A stretch of DNA of 64,000 nucleotides from Candidatus Alistipes intestinigallinarum (GTDB taxonomy: Bacteria > Bacteroidota > Bacteroidia > Bacteroidales > Rikenellaceae). The stretch covers positions 1 through 64,000 of the forward strand of contig DXDA01000065.1 in assembly GCA_019115745.1 (NCBI GenBank), read 5' to 3'. Positions 20,314 through 28,845 of the stretch are shown piece by piece (within the stretch, counting starts at the first letter, position 1; every line of letters starts with the position of its first letter). The position numbers were made by a program, and so were the translations under genes. Below the pieces are notes generated by a model. The model saw nothing but the letters and a program-made list of their open reading frames with translations. It was not told where the DNA came from and did no database searches.

Positions 20314-20483
20314 GGCGTTCCGACCGGGGAACGAGGTTTACACCTACAAATATAAGGAAAAGTACACCTTCCGCAATCGTCGGGCGAAATAAAGATCAAA
20401 AATAACAACTCATCCGTCATATTGCAACGTCGGAACGGCAAAAAAAAGCGTTCTTTTGTAGAAACCTAAAACTCGGACCCGAC

Positions 20484-21968
20484 ATGCAACCCAAACACTT
20501 CGTCGCCTTCGACCTGGGGGCTACCAGCGGCCGGACAATTCTCGGCACACTCCGCGACGGGGAACTCGCGCTCAAGGAGCTGACGCGTTTCCCGAACGCC
20601 GTGCTCCGCCTCGGCGACCACTACCACTGGAACATCTTCTCACTCTACGAACACCTGCGCGAAGGCCTCCGGGCCGCAGCCCGCGAAGGGGTCGAGATCG
20701 CGTCGGTCGGCATCGACACCTGGGGCGTGGACTTCGCCTTCGTCGGGCGCGACGGCTCCCTCATGGGACTCCCCTACGCCTACCGCGACCCCCACACCGA
20801 CGGGATTCCCGAAGCCTACTTCTCCGAAGTGCTCTCCCGCGAGGAGGTCTATGCCGCAACGGGCATTCAGATCATGCCCTTCAACTCGCTCTACCAGCTC
20901 TACGCCCTGCAACGCGAACACTCGTCGCAACTGGCCGCCGCCCATCGGCTGCTCTTCATGCCCGATGCGCTGTCGTATCTGCTCACCGGCGAGATGGTCA
21001 CCGAATACACCATCGCCTCGACCTCGCAGTTGCTGAATCCCCGCACGAAACGCATCGAAGGAGGGCTACTGGAGCGGATGGGGCTCTCGCCGGAGCTCTT
21101 TCCGCCCGTCGTCATGCCCGGGCACCGGATCGGAACCCTGCGTCCGGAACTGGCTGCCGAATGCGGCCTGCCGACGCTGCCCGTCATCGCCGTGGCGGGG
21201 CACGATACGGCCTCGGCCGTCGCCGCCGTTCCGGCCGAAGACGAACGCTTCGCCTACCTCTCGTCGGGAACCTGGTCGCTGATGGGCATCGAGGTGCCCG
21301 ACCCGGTGATCGACGAGCGGACCTTCGCCTGCAACTTCACCAACGAAGGGGGCGTGGAGGGGACGACACGCCTGTTGAAGAATATCACCGGCATGTGGAT
21401 TCTCGAACAATGTCTGAAACGCTGGAAGGCCGACGGCCGCGACTACTCCTACCCGGAGATCGTGCGCATGGCCTCGGAAGCCGCCCCATTCGCCGCAATG
21501 ATCGACCCCGACGACGCCTCGTTCGCCGCCCCGGGTGACATGCCCGCCGCCATCCATGCCTACTGTACCCGTACGGGCCAGCAAGCGCCCGCCGACGACC
21601 GGGCGATGATCCGTACGATCTTCGAGAGCCTGGCCCTCAAGTACCGGCTGGTCCTCGGACGCTTCCAGCGGATCGCACCTTTCCCCATCGAACGGCTGCA
21701 CGTCATCGGCGGCGGCTCGAAAAACGCCCTGCTGAACCGGTTCACGGCCGATTCGATCGGCTTGCCGGTCGTGGCCGGGCCTTCGGAGGCCACGGCCGTG
21801 GGCAATCTCATGATTCAGGCACGGGCTGCGGGGTGCGTCACGACGCTGCGCGAGATGCGCGCGCTCATCGCCCGCTGCATCCCCACCGAGCGGTTCACTC
21901 CGCATCACGACGCAGCCTGGGACGAAGCCTACGACCGCTTCCGCCGCCTCACGAACAACCCCAAATAA
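20484..21968 (+). CDS. rhaB: Rhamnulokinase
   Basis: FGGY kinase: FVAFDLGATSGRTILG; SVGIDTWGVDFAFV; SSGTWSLMGIE; HVIGGGSKNALLNRFTAD. Confidence 0.94.
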   Translation: MQPKHFVAFDLGATSGRTILGTLRDGELALKELTRFPNAVLRLGDHYHWNIFSLYEHLREGLRAAAREGVEIASVGIDTWGVDFAFVGRDGSLMGLPYAYRDPHTDGIPEAYFSEVLSREEVYAATGIQIMPFNSLYQLYALQREHSSQLAAAHRLLFMPDALSYLLTGEMVTEYTIASTSQLLNPRTKRIEGGLLERMGLSPELFPPVVMPGHRIGTLRPELAAECGLPTLPVIAVAGHDTASAVAAVPAEDERFAYLSSGTWSLMGIEVPDPVIDERTFACNFTNEGGVEGTTRLLKNITGMWILEQCLKRWKADGRDYSYPEIVRMASEAAPFAAMIDPDDASFAAPGDMPAAIHAYCTRTGQQAPADDRAMIRTIFESLALKYRLVLGRFQRIAPFPIERLHVIGGGSKNALLNRFTADSIGLPVVAGPSEATAVGNLMIQARAAGCVTTLREMRALIARCIPTERFTPHHDAAWDEAYDRFRRLTNNPK

Positions 21969-21992
21969 CAAACCCATAAAACACATACCGAC

Positions 21993-23249
21993 ATGAAACA
22001 GGAACAGATCACACGTGCTTATGAAATCGCCCGGGAGCGCTATGCGGCCATCGGCGTAGATACGGAGAAGGCTCTTGCGGCGCTGCAAGGCATCTCGCTG
22101 TCGCTCCACTGCTGGCAGGCCGACGACGTGACGGGATTCGAGAAGCTGGGCGGAGAGCTCACGGGAGGCATCCAGGCTACGGGCAACTACCCGGGCAAGG
22201 CGCGCAACATCGACGAACTGCGCGCCGACATCCTCAAGGCCCAATCGCTCATCCCGGGCAAACACCGCCTAAACCTCCACGAGATCTACGGCGAATTCGG
22301 CGGCGAATTCGTTGACCGCGACCAGGTCGAGCCGCGCCACTTCCAGGGCTGGATCGACTGGGCGAAGGCCCACGACATGAAGCTGGACTTCAACTCCACG
22401 TCGTTCTCGCACCCGAAGTCGGGCGACCTCTCGCTGGCGAACCCCGACCCGGCAATCCGCGAATTCTGGATCGAGCACACGAAGCGCTGCCGCGCCATTG
22501 CCGAGGAGATGGGCAAGGCGCAGGGCGACCCCTCGATCATGAACATTTGGGTGCACGACGGTTCGAAGGACCTCACGGTCAACCGCATGAAGTACCGCGA
22601 ACTGCTGCGCGACTCGCTGGACCGCATCTTCGAGACGGAGTACACCCACATGAAGGATTGCATCGAGTCGAAGGTCTTCGGCATCGGGCTGGAGAGCTAC
22701 ACCGTGGGCTCGAACGACTTCTACATCGGCTACGGCACCTCACGCGGCAAGATCGTCACGCTCGACACGGGCCACTTCCACCCCACGGAGTCCGTCGCCG
22801 ACAAGATCTCGTCGCTGCTGCTCTTCACCCCGGAGGTGATGCTGCACGTCTCGCGCCCCGTGCGCTGGGACTCGGACCACGTGACGATCCTCAACGACGA
22901 CACGCTGGAGCTCTGCAAGGAGATCGTGCGCTGCGACGCCCTCGACCGCGTACACATCGGGCTCGACTATTTCGACGCCTCGATCAACCGCATCGGCGCC
23001 TACGTCATCGGCTCGCGGGCCACGCAGAAGGCCTTGATGCAGGCGCTGCTCGAACCCCTCGCCCAACTCCGCGCATACGAGGCCAACGGACAGGGTTTCG
23101 AACGCCTGGCCCTGCTCGAAGAGTCGAAATCGCTGCCCTGGAACGCCGTCTGGGACGAGTTCTGCCGCCGCAACGACGTGCCCGTCGGCGAAACGTTCAT
23201 CGCCGACGTCCAGCAGTACGAACGCGACGTAACCTCCAAACGCGGATAG
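21993..23249 (+). CDS. rhaA: L-rhamnose isomerase
   Basis: LSLHCWQADDVTGFE; GNYPGKARNIDELRADI; LDFNSTSFSHPKS; WVHDGSKD. Confidence 0.95.
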   Translation: MKQEQITRAYEIARERYAAIGVDTEKALAALQGISLSLHCWQADDVTGFEKLGGELTGGIQATGNYPGKARNIDELRADILKAQSLIPGKHRLNLHEIYGEFGGEFVDRDQVEPRHFQGWIDWAKAHDMKLDFNSTSFSHPKSGDLSLANPDPAIREFWIEHTKRCRAIAEEMGKAQGDPSIMNIWVHDGSKDLTVNRMKYRELLRDSLDRIFETEYTHMKDCIESKVFGIGLESYTVGSNDFYIGYGTSRGKIVTLDTGHFHPTESVADKISSLLLFTPEVMLHVSRPVRWDSDHVTILNDDTLELCKEIVRCDALDRVHIGLDYFDASINRIGAYVIGSRATQKALMQALLEPLAQLRAYEANGQGFERLALLEESKSLPWNAVWDEFCRRNDVPVGETFIADVQQYERDVTSKRG

Positions 23250-23253
23250 CCCT

Positions 23254-24282
23254 ATGGAGATCTTCATCGGTTTGCTGATCATCGCCCTCGGTTCGTTCGG
23301 GCAGTCGAGTTCCTACGTGCCGATCAACCGCGTGCGCGAATGGAGCTGGGAGAACTTCTGGATGGTGCAGGGCATCTTCGCATGGCTTCTCTTCCCGCTG
23401 CTCGGGACTCTGATCGCCGTCCCCGCGGGGAGTTCGCTCTTCGCCCTGCTGGGCGAGGGCGGCGCACTCCGCGCCATCGTCTACGGCGCGCTGTGGGGTG
23501 TCGGCGGCCTGACGTTCGGGCTCTCGATGCGCTACCTCGGCGTGGCACTCGGGCAGTCGATCTCGCTCGGCACCTGCTCGGCATTCGGTACGCTGCTCCC
23601 GGCCCTCTTCGCCGGAACGGACCTGCTGCACGGACCGGGGCTCATCCTCCTGATCGGCGTCGGCATCACCCTGGCCGGCATCGCCGTGATCGGCTACGCC
23701 GGGTCGCTGCGCGCCGCAACGATGAGCGAGGAGGAGAAACGCGCCGCCATCCGCGACTTCGCCCTTACAAAAGGGCTCGTCGTAGCCCTGCTGGCCGGCG
23801 TGATGAGCGCCTGCTTCGCCCTGGGGCTCGACGCCGGGGCGCCGATCAAGGCCGCGGCTGCCGCACAGGGCGTTGCCCCGCTCTTTGCCGGGTTGCCCGT
23901 CATCCTGCTCGTCACCACCGGCGGATTCGTCACCAACGCCACCTACTGTCTCTACCAGAACGTGCGCAACCACACCGCCGGGGAGTATCTCCGCGTCAGC
24001 CGCTCCACGCTGGTCAACAACCTGCTGTTCTGCGCCCTGGCCGGCTTGCTGTGGTACTCGCAGTTCTTCGGGCTGGAGACGGGCAAGAGTTTTCTCACCG
24101 GATCGCCCATTCTCACGGCCTTCTCGTGGAGCATCCTCATGTCGCTGAACGTCCTCTTTTCAAACCTTTGGGGCATTCTGCTCAAGGAGTGGAAGGGGTG
24201 CAGCCCCCGCACGCTGGCGACACTCGTTGCGGGACTCGTCCTGTTGCTTTTCTCGATATTTTTCCCATCTTTGTTCCAATAA
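23254..24282 (+). CDS. rhaT: L-rhamnose/proton symporter
   Basis: Polytopic protein with RhaT-like GLSMRYLGVALGQSISLGTCSAFGTLLP; located between rhaA and rhaD. Confidence 0.9.
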   Translation: MEIFIGLLIIALGSFGQSSSYVPINRVREWSWENFWMVQGIFAWLLFPLLGTLIAVPAGSSLFALLGEGGALRAIVYGALWGVGGLTFGLSMRYLGVALGQSISLGTCSAFGTLLPALFAGTDLLHGPGLILLIGVGITLAGIAVIGYAGSLRAATMSEEEKRAAIRDFALTKGLVVALLAGVMSACFALGLDAGAPIKAAAAAQGVAPLFAGLPVILLVTTGGFVTNATYCLYQNVRNHTAGEYLRVSRSTLVNNLLFCALAGLLWYSQFFGLETGKSFLTGSPILTAFSWSILMSLNVLFSNLWGILLKEWKGCSPRTLATLVAGLVLLLFSIFFPSLFQ

Positions 24283-24292
24283 ACCCCCATTC

Positions 24293-25096
24293 ATGAAATC
24301 CATACTCGAAAACCGTCCGGAACTGGCCCGCCGGGTCGCCGAAGTGGCCGAAGTGGCCGGATACCTCTGGCAAAAGGGCTGGGCCGAACGCAACGGCGGC
24401 AACATCACGATCAACGTCACGGAGTGCATCGACGACGACGTCCGCGCCCTGCCGCCTCTCAGCGAGCCGATTCCGTTCGGCATGACCCTGCCCCGGCTCA
24501 AAGGTTGCTACTTCTTCTGCAAGGGGACGAACCGCCGGATGCGCGATCTGGCCCGCCGTCCGATGGAGAACGGCGCGGTGATCCGCATCCTCGACGACGG
24601 AGCCTCGTACGAAATCGTCGCCGACGAGCCCGTGCGCCCGACCTCCGAGCTGGCCTCGCACCTGGCCATGCACGAGCAGATGCTCGCCGCAGGGAACGGC
24701 TACCGTGCGGCGATCCACACCCATCCGATCGACCTGGTGGCGATGACCCACAACCCGGCCTTTCTCGAAAAGGACGTGCTGACCCACCTCCTGTGGTCGA
24801 TGATCCCCGAGACGCGGGCATTCTGTCCCAAGGGTCTCGGAATCGTCCCCTACGCCATGCCGTCCTCCGTGGAGCTGGCCCGGGCAACGATCGAGCAGTT
24901 GAAGGAGTACGACGTGGTGATGTGGGAGAAGCACGGCGTCTGCGCCGTGGGGCCCGACGTCATGGAGGCCTTCGACCAGATCGACGTCCTCTCGAAATCG
25001 GCCCAGATCTACCTCACGGCCAAGTCCATGGGATTCGAACCCACAGGAACGACTCCCGAGCAGATGGACGAACTCAAACGCGCCTTCAACCTCTGA
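24293..25096 (+). CDS. rhaD: Rhamnulose-1-phosphate aldolase
   Basis: Class II aldolase: WAERNGGNITINVTE; AIHTHPIDLVAM; VMWEKHGVCAVGPD. Start ATG at 24293; ORF track start 24227 is over-extended. Confidence 0.93.
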   Translation: MKSILENRPELARRVAEVAEVAGYLWQKGWAERNGGNITINVTECIDDDVRALPPLSEPIPFGMTLPRLKGCYFFCKGTNRRMRDLARRPMENGAVIRILDDGASYEIVADEPVRPTSELASHLAMHEQMLAAGNGYRAAIHTHPIDLVAMTHNPAFLEKDVLTHLLWSMIPETRAFCPKGLGIVPYAMPSSVELARATIEQLKEYDVVMWEKHGVCAVGPDVMEAFDQIDVLSKSAQIYLTAKSMGFEPTGTTPEQMDELKRAFNL

Positions 25097-25215
25097 TGCC
25101 CCGGCCCGGAGCGGCAGGAGGAGGGCCTCCCGGAAACGGCACTCCATCCCGGGCCGCAAACGATTCAGCCCTCACGAAACGGTCCGATCCTACGAAAACG
25201 ACCGAATATCCACGA

Positions 25216-25247
25216 AAACGCCCCCGCAGGAAGCTGCGGGGGCGTTT
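25216..25247. terminator. Bidirectional intrinsic terminator between rhaD and DUF4465 gene
   Basis: AAACGCCCCCGCAG-GAAG-CTGCGGGGGCGTTT, 14-bp stem with A/T-rich ends on both sides. Confidence 0.85.
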
Positions 25248-25272
25248 ATTTTCAGAATTGCCGGGAGCTGGA

Positions 25273-26106
25273 TTACTCCTTCACAAGCGCGATTTCGTCG
25301 ATGCAGAAATAAGAGGGGTCCTGCGTAATGTCGATACCCGCCACCTTAAAGACCAGTTTATCGACGGCTCCGAACGAAGCCAAATTCACCTTGCGCCATC
25401 CGGAGAGCTTCGTCGAACCCGAAATCAGCGTCTCGGTCGTCGAGCCCACTTCGGTGTCACCCTTCCATCCGGTGATCTTCACCTGGAACAAGTCGCCCTC
25501 TTCGCCTTGAAAGTAATTGTAGACATAGGTCGAATTGGCGATGTAGAGGTGATCGACAACCCGGGGCTGTGCAAGGGTGAAGGTCGGATAGCCCGATTTG
25601 CTCATATACTCGGGATATCCCTCCGAAGGGGTATTCGAGTCGTAGCAGACGGCATAAGTCGGCGTATTGTTGGCACCGCCTTCGGCCCAAACGGAGAACT
25701 GCTGTTTTGAAGAACCGGCGGCTGACCTCATATCGGGCATGGCGGCCACAGCGATGCCGTTCCAGTAGTCAAAGCCGAAAGCATAGTAAGAGAGGAACTT
25801 CACCGAGCCGTCGGCGGTCATGAAAAGCGGACCGTCATAGTTTTCCGTCGTAGCGTACTCCTTGCCGCAGTAGATGGAGGAAAAAGTGAAGTCGGCAGAT
25901 CCAGTACCTTCATAGAGGCTCATGGTGACGCTTTTCAGCACAATTTCTTCGCCGTTGATGTCGACCATGTGTTCCGAGGGCTCGAAGGAGATCACATCGT
26001 ACTCCGGCGCCGGTTCACCCTCATCATCATCCGAGCAGGCAGCCACAGAGGCTACACACAGCGTCGCCAGAAAAAAGCGAGACAAGAGTTTCATATTCAA
26101 TTTCAT
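25273..26106 (-). CDS. DUF4465 domain-containing lipoprotein
   Basis: Lipobox VAACSDDDE; body IVLKSVTMSLYEG...SVWAEGG...PRVVDHLYIANSTYVYNYFQ...YFCIDEIALVKE; strongly similar to the upstream paralogue. Confidence 0.8.
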   Translation of the reverse strand: MKLNMKLLSRFFLATLCVASVAACSDDDEGEPAPEYDVISFEPSEHMVDINGEEIVLKSVTMSLYEGTGSADFTFSSIYCGKEYATTENYDGPLFMTADGSVKFLSYYAFGFDYWNGIAVAAMPDMRSAAGSSKQQFSVWAEGGANNTPTYAVCYDSNTPSEGYPEYMSKSGYPTFTLAQPRVVDHLYIANSTYVYNYFQGEEGDLFQVKITGWKGDTEVGSTTETLISGSTKLSGWRKVNLASFGAVDKLVFKVAGIDITQDPSYFCIDEIALVKE

Positions 26107-26133
26107 ATTCGCAAAATTTATTTAATAAAAGTC

Positions 26134-27240
26134 TTACTCTTTCACCAGCGCGATCTCATCCAGGCAGAAATAAACCGGATCGAGATCCACGTTGGGATTG
26201 ATACCCTCGGGCGCGAAGGTCAGGTTGTCGACCTGCCCCAGCGACGAGAGATCGACCTTGACCCATCCGGCCTCCACCGTGCTGTTCTTCACCAGCATCA
26301 CATCTACCGTACCGGTCGATTCTCCGTTCAACGACCCGGTGATCCGGAATCCGCACGTGCGATCCTTGGCGGCCGTAAAATCGTACTTATAGTAGGTGTA
26401 AAACATCGTCGAGGGAGCCATGTGCAAATAAGCGACCGTCCGGGGTTCCACAAATTCAATAACCGGATTGGAATAGGTACCGCCCACCATCGAGCGGAAG
26501 CAATAGGCGGCAGCAAACACCTTGCTGGAGTTGGCGCCCGACTCGGCATAGACGGAGAACTGATCGGCATAGGAAGACGAGGTAGCGGTCGTATTATAAC
26601 TCTGCGACAACACGAAACCACCCCATGAATCCATCTGACCGCCACCCCATCCGGTACAGTCGCTGTAGAAGGAGCCGAACCAGACATGCTCATCTGCCGT
26701 GGAGAAGAGCGGATTATCGAATGTCAACCCATTGAAATTAGCTGGATCTCCATATTCCTCCGCATATTTTTTTGCACAGAAAAGATTGTGATAAAGGCCC
26801 TCATTGACACCGCCGTCCAGTTTCACATCACCCAACGTGACGGCATTGCCCACGAAGTCCTTTATCCCCTCTTCCGCCTCAAAGGAGATGATGTCATACT
26901 CTGCAGCGGGCTCGGCAACCTCGATGGTGCACGTTGCCGACACACTGCCGCAAACCGCCTTGATAACCGCCGTACCCGGCGCTACGGCCGTCACCAGACC
27001 CGTTTCCGAAACCGTGGCCACGGTCTCCTCGTCCGAACTCCACACCACCGGATCCGTCGTATCGGACGGAGCGGGCGTTGCCGTCAGTTGCAGGGTCTCC
27101 CCCACGCCGAGCGTCTTGCTCTCCACGTCCAGCACAACGGCCGTTGCCGGCACCGAGCCATCGTTGTCATCATCCGCACAGCCGACAAAAGCCAGCGCCG
27201 CCACCAGCACAAAAGCCGAAGCAAATAAAAATCGTTTCAT
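26134..27240 (-). CDS. Lipoprotein with Big2-type Ig domain and DUF4465 domain
   Basis: Lipobox FVGCADDD; Big2-like VVLDVESKTLGVGETLQLTATPAPSDTTDPVVWSSDEETVATVS...VTAVAPGTAVIKAVCG; DUF4465 body ending YFCLDEIALVKE. Start MKRFLFAS at 27240. Confidence 0.8.
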   Translation of the reverse strand: MKRFLFASAFVLVAALAFVGCADDDNDGSVPATAVVLDVESKTLGVGETLQLTATPAPSDTTDPVVWSSDEETVATVSETGLVTAVAPGTAVIKAVCGSVSATCTIEVAEPAAEYDIISFEAEEGIKDFVGNAVTLGDVKLDGGVNEGLYHNLFCAKKYAEEYGDPANFNGLTFDNPLFSTADEHVWFGSFYSDCTGWGGGQMDSWGGFVLSQSYNTTATSSSYADQFSVYAESGANSSKVFAAAYCFRSMVGGTYSNPVIEFVEPRTVAYLHMAPSTMFYTYYKYDFTAAKDRTCGFRITGSLNGESTGTVDVMLVKNSTVEAGWVKVDLSSLGQVDNLTFAPEGINPNVDLDPVYFCLDEIALVKE

Positions 27241-27270
27241 AATCGTTTGGTTAAAATAGGTATAAAAACA

Positions 27271-27299
27271 AAAAAAATCCGGTCCCGGGCCTCCCGAGA
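27271..27299 (-). terminator. Second terminator-like hairpin between riboswitch and start codon
   Basis: Minus strand TCTCGGG-AGG-CCCGGGA-CCGGA-TTTTTTT. Confidence 0.4.
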
Positions 27300-27396
27300 T
27301 CGAATCCTCCGTTTTCGACGTATCGCACCAAACAAACACCCGTTTTGCGGCCTGACGCCGAGTTCCACGATGCTCCGTTCTCCGCAGATGCGCTCG

Positions 27397-27420
27397 AAAA
27401 AGAGTCTTCCCTCCGGGAAG
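27397..27420 (-). terminator. Terminator-like hairpin just 3' of the riboswitch (candidate expression platform)
   Basis: Minus strand CTTCCC-GGA-GGGAAG-ACTC-TTTTT, 4 nt after the riboswitch core. Confidence 0.5.
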
Positions 27421-27423
27421 TGC

Positions 27424-27600
27424 AAGGCAGGTCTTCTGGCTCATCCCTGCCGCAACGCCTTCCCGGTCCTGCGGGACCAGTGGCCAGCGTGTTGCGGCAA
27501 TTTGCGGGACTTACAGCAGCGGGAACTGCTGCCGACTTTCACGGCATTCCCTTTTCATCACACGGAGCCCCACCCCCCCCTGCATACTCCATACAGGCTC
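27424..27600 (-). ncRNA. Cobalamin riboswitch (approximate bounds)
   Basis: Minus-strand sequence: AAAAGGGAATGCCGTGAAAGTCGGCAGCAGTTCCCGCTGCTGTAAG ... GCCACTGGTCCCGCAGGACCGGGAAGGCG ... GATGAGCCAGAAGACCTGCC, matching the conserved B12-box elements. Confidence 0.94.
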
Positions 27601-27630
27601 GGCATGGGCCCTTTGTGAACCTTGGCGGTG

Positions 27631-27662
27631 CAAAGTTAGAAAATAAATTCGTATCTTTGCAA
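27631..27662 (-). promoter_or_regulatory. Promoter for riboswitch/DUF4465 operon
   Basis: Minus strand TTG-N21-TAACTTTG (-33/-7 type). Confidence 0.55.
27652..27659 (+). promoter_or_regulatory. Promoter -7 element TATCTTTG upstream of fabD
   Basis: TATCTTTG matches TAnnTTTG, 29 nt before the fabD ATG. Confidence 0.6.
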
Positions 27663-27688
27663 CCGCTAAACCAAAAAACACGAAAATC

Positions 27689-28570
27689 ATGAAGCACGCT
27701 TACGTGTTCCCGGGCCAGGGCGCCCAGGCCGTCGGGATGGGCAAGGACCTCTACGACAACGTTCCCGAAGCAAAGGAACTCTTCGAGAAAGCCAACGAAA
27801 TACTCGGATTCCGCATTACCGACATCATGTTCGCCGGAACGGACGAGGAGCTCAAGCAGACGAAGGTTACCCAACCGGCCGTATTCCTCCACTCAGTGAT
27901 CATGGCCAAGGCCCTCGGCGTAAAACCCGATGCCGTTGCCGGACACTCGCTGGGTGAATTCTCGGCGCTGGTCGTTGCCGGAGCCCTTTCGTTCGAGGAC
28001 GGTCTGAAGCTCGTTTCGAAACGTGCCATGGCCATGCAGGCCGCCTGCGAGGCCCAGCCCGGCACGATGGCCGCCATCCTCGGACTGGACGACAAGACCG
28101 TCGAGGAGATCTGCGCATCGACCGACGGTGTGGTCGTTGCCGCCAACTACAACTGCCCGGGACAGTTGGTGATTTCGGGAGCCGTCGAGGCTGTCGAGGC
28201 CGCCTGTGAGAAGGCCAAGGCTGCCGGAGCACGCCGTGCGCTGCGTCTGCCCGTGGGCGGAGCCTTCCACTCGCCGCTGATGGAGCCCGCCAAGCAGGAG
28301 CTCGAAAAGGCCATCCACGAGGCTCCGTTCCAGACCCCCACGTGCCCGATCTACCAGAACGTCGACGCAAAACCCTATACCGATCCCGCCGCCATCAAGG
28401 CCAACCTGATCGCCCAGTTGACGGCCCCGGTGCGCTGGACCTATATCGTCAAGAACATGCTGGCCGACGGCGTGACGGAGTTCACCGAGCTCGGCCCCGG
28501 CACGGTGCTCCAGGGTCTGATCCGCAAGGTCGACGCCAACGCCACCGTCGAGTCGAAATCGACGCTGTAA
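27689..28570 (+). CDS. fabD: Malonyl CoA-acyl carrier protein transacylase
   Basis: FPGQGAQAVGMGKDLY; AGHSLGEFSALV; QGLIRKV. Confidence 0.95.
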   Translation: MKHAYVFPGQGAQAVGMGKDLYDNVPEAKELFEKANEILGFRITDIMFAGTDEELKQTKVTQPAVFLHSVIMAKALGVKPDAVAGHSLGEFSALVVAGALSFEDGLKLVSKRAMAMQAACEAQPGTMAAILGLDDKTVEEICASTDGVVVAANYNCPGQLVISGAVEAVEAACEKAKAAGARRALRLPVGGAFHSPLMEPAKQELEKAIHEAPFQTPTCPIYQNVDAKPYTDPAAIKANLIAQLTAPVRWTYIVKNMLADGVTEFTELGPGTVLQGLIRKVDANATVESKSTL

Positions 28571-28701
28571 TTCCCTCACGGAAGCGGGGTTGCGTGCAAT
28601 CCCAAGAGAAGGGTCCGGTGCCAATTCCAGGAGAGGCGGGGCTGCAGACGGGTCGTTCCGAATGCCGCCGCTGCCGCCCGAACAACGCTCCGCCCCGGTC
28701 C

Positions 28702-28740
28702 AAAAAAATAACGGCCTGACATCCAGGCCGTTATTTTTTT
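28702..28740. terminator. Bidirectional intrinsic terminator after fabD
   Basis: AAAAAAATAACGGCCTG-ACATC-CAGGCCGTTATTTTTTT. Confidence 0.85.
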
Positions 28741-28808
28741 ATTGTCCTTTAAGGTGGAAAATTTATTAAATTACTTAAAAAGTTATTGCATTTTTTAATT
28801 TAAGTCGC

Positions 28809-28816
28809 TATATTTG
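28809..28816 (+). promoter_or_regulatory. Promoter -7 element TATATTTG upstream of ROK regulator
   Basis: TATATTTG, 30 nt before ATG 28846. Confidence 0.6.
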
Positions 28817-28845
28817 CATTGTTACTTAAAAAACAGCCTCGAAGG

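Noticed and set aside
25024-25045. tRNA-like GGATTCGAACCC string
   Set aside because: Lies inside the rhaD coding sequence with no cloverleaf around it.
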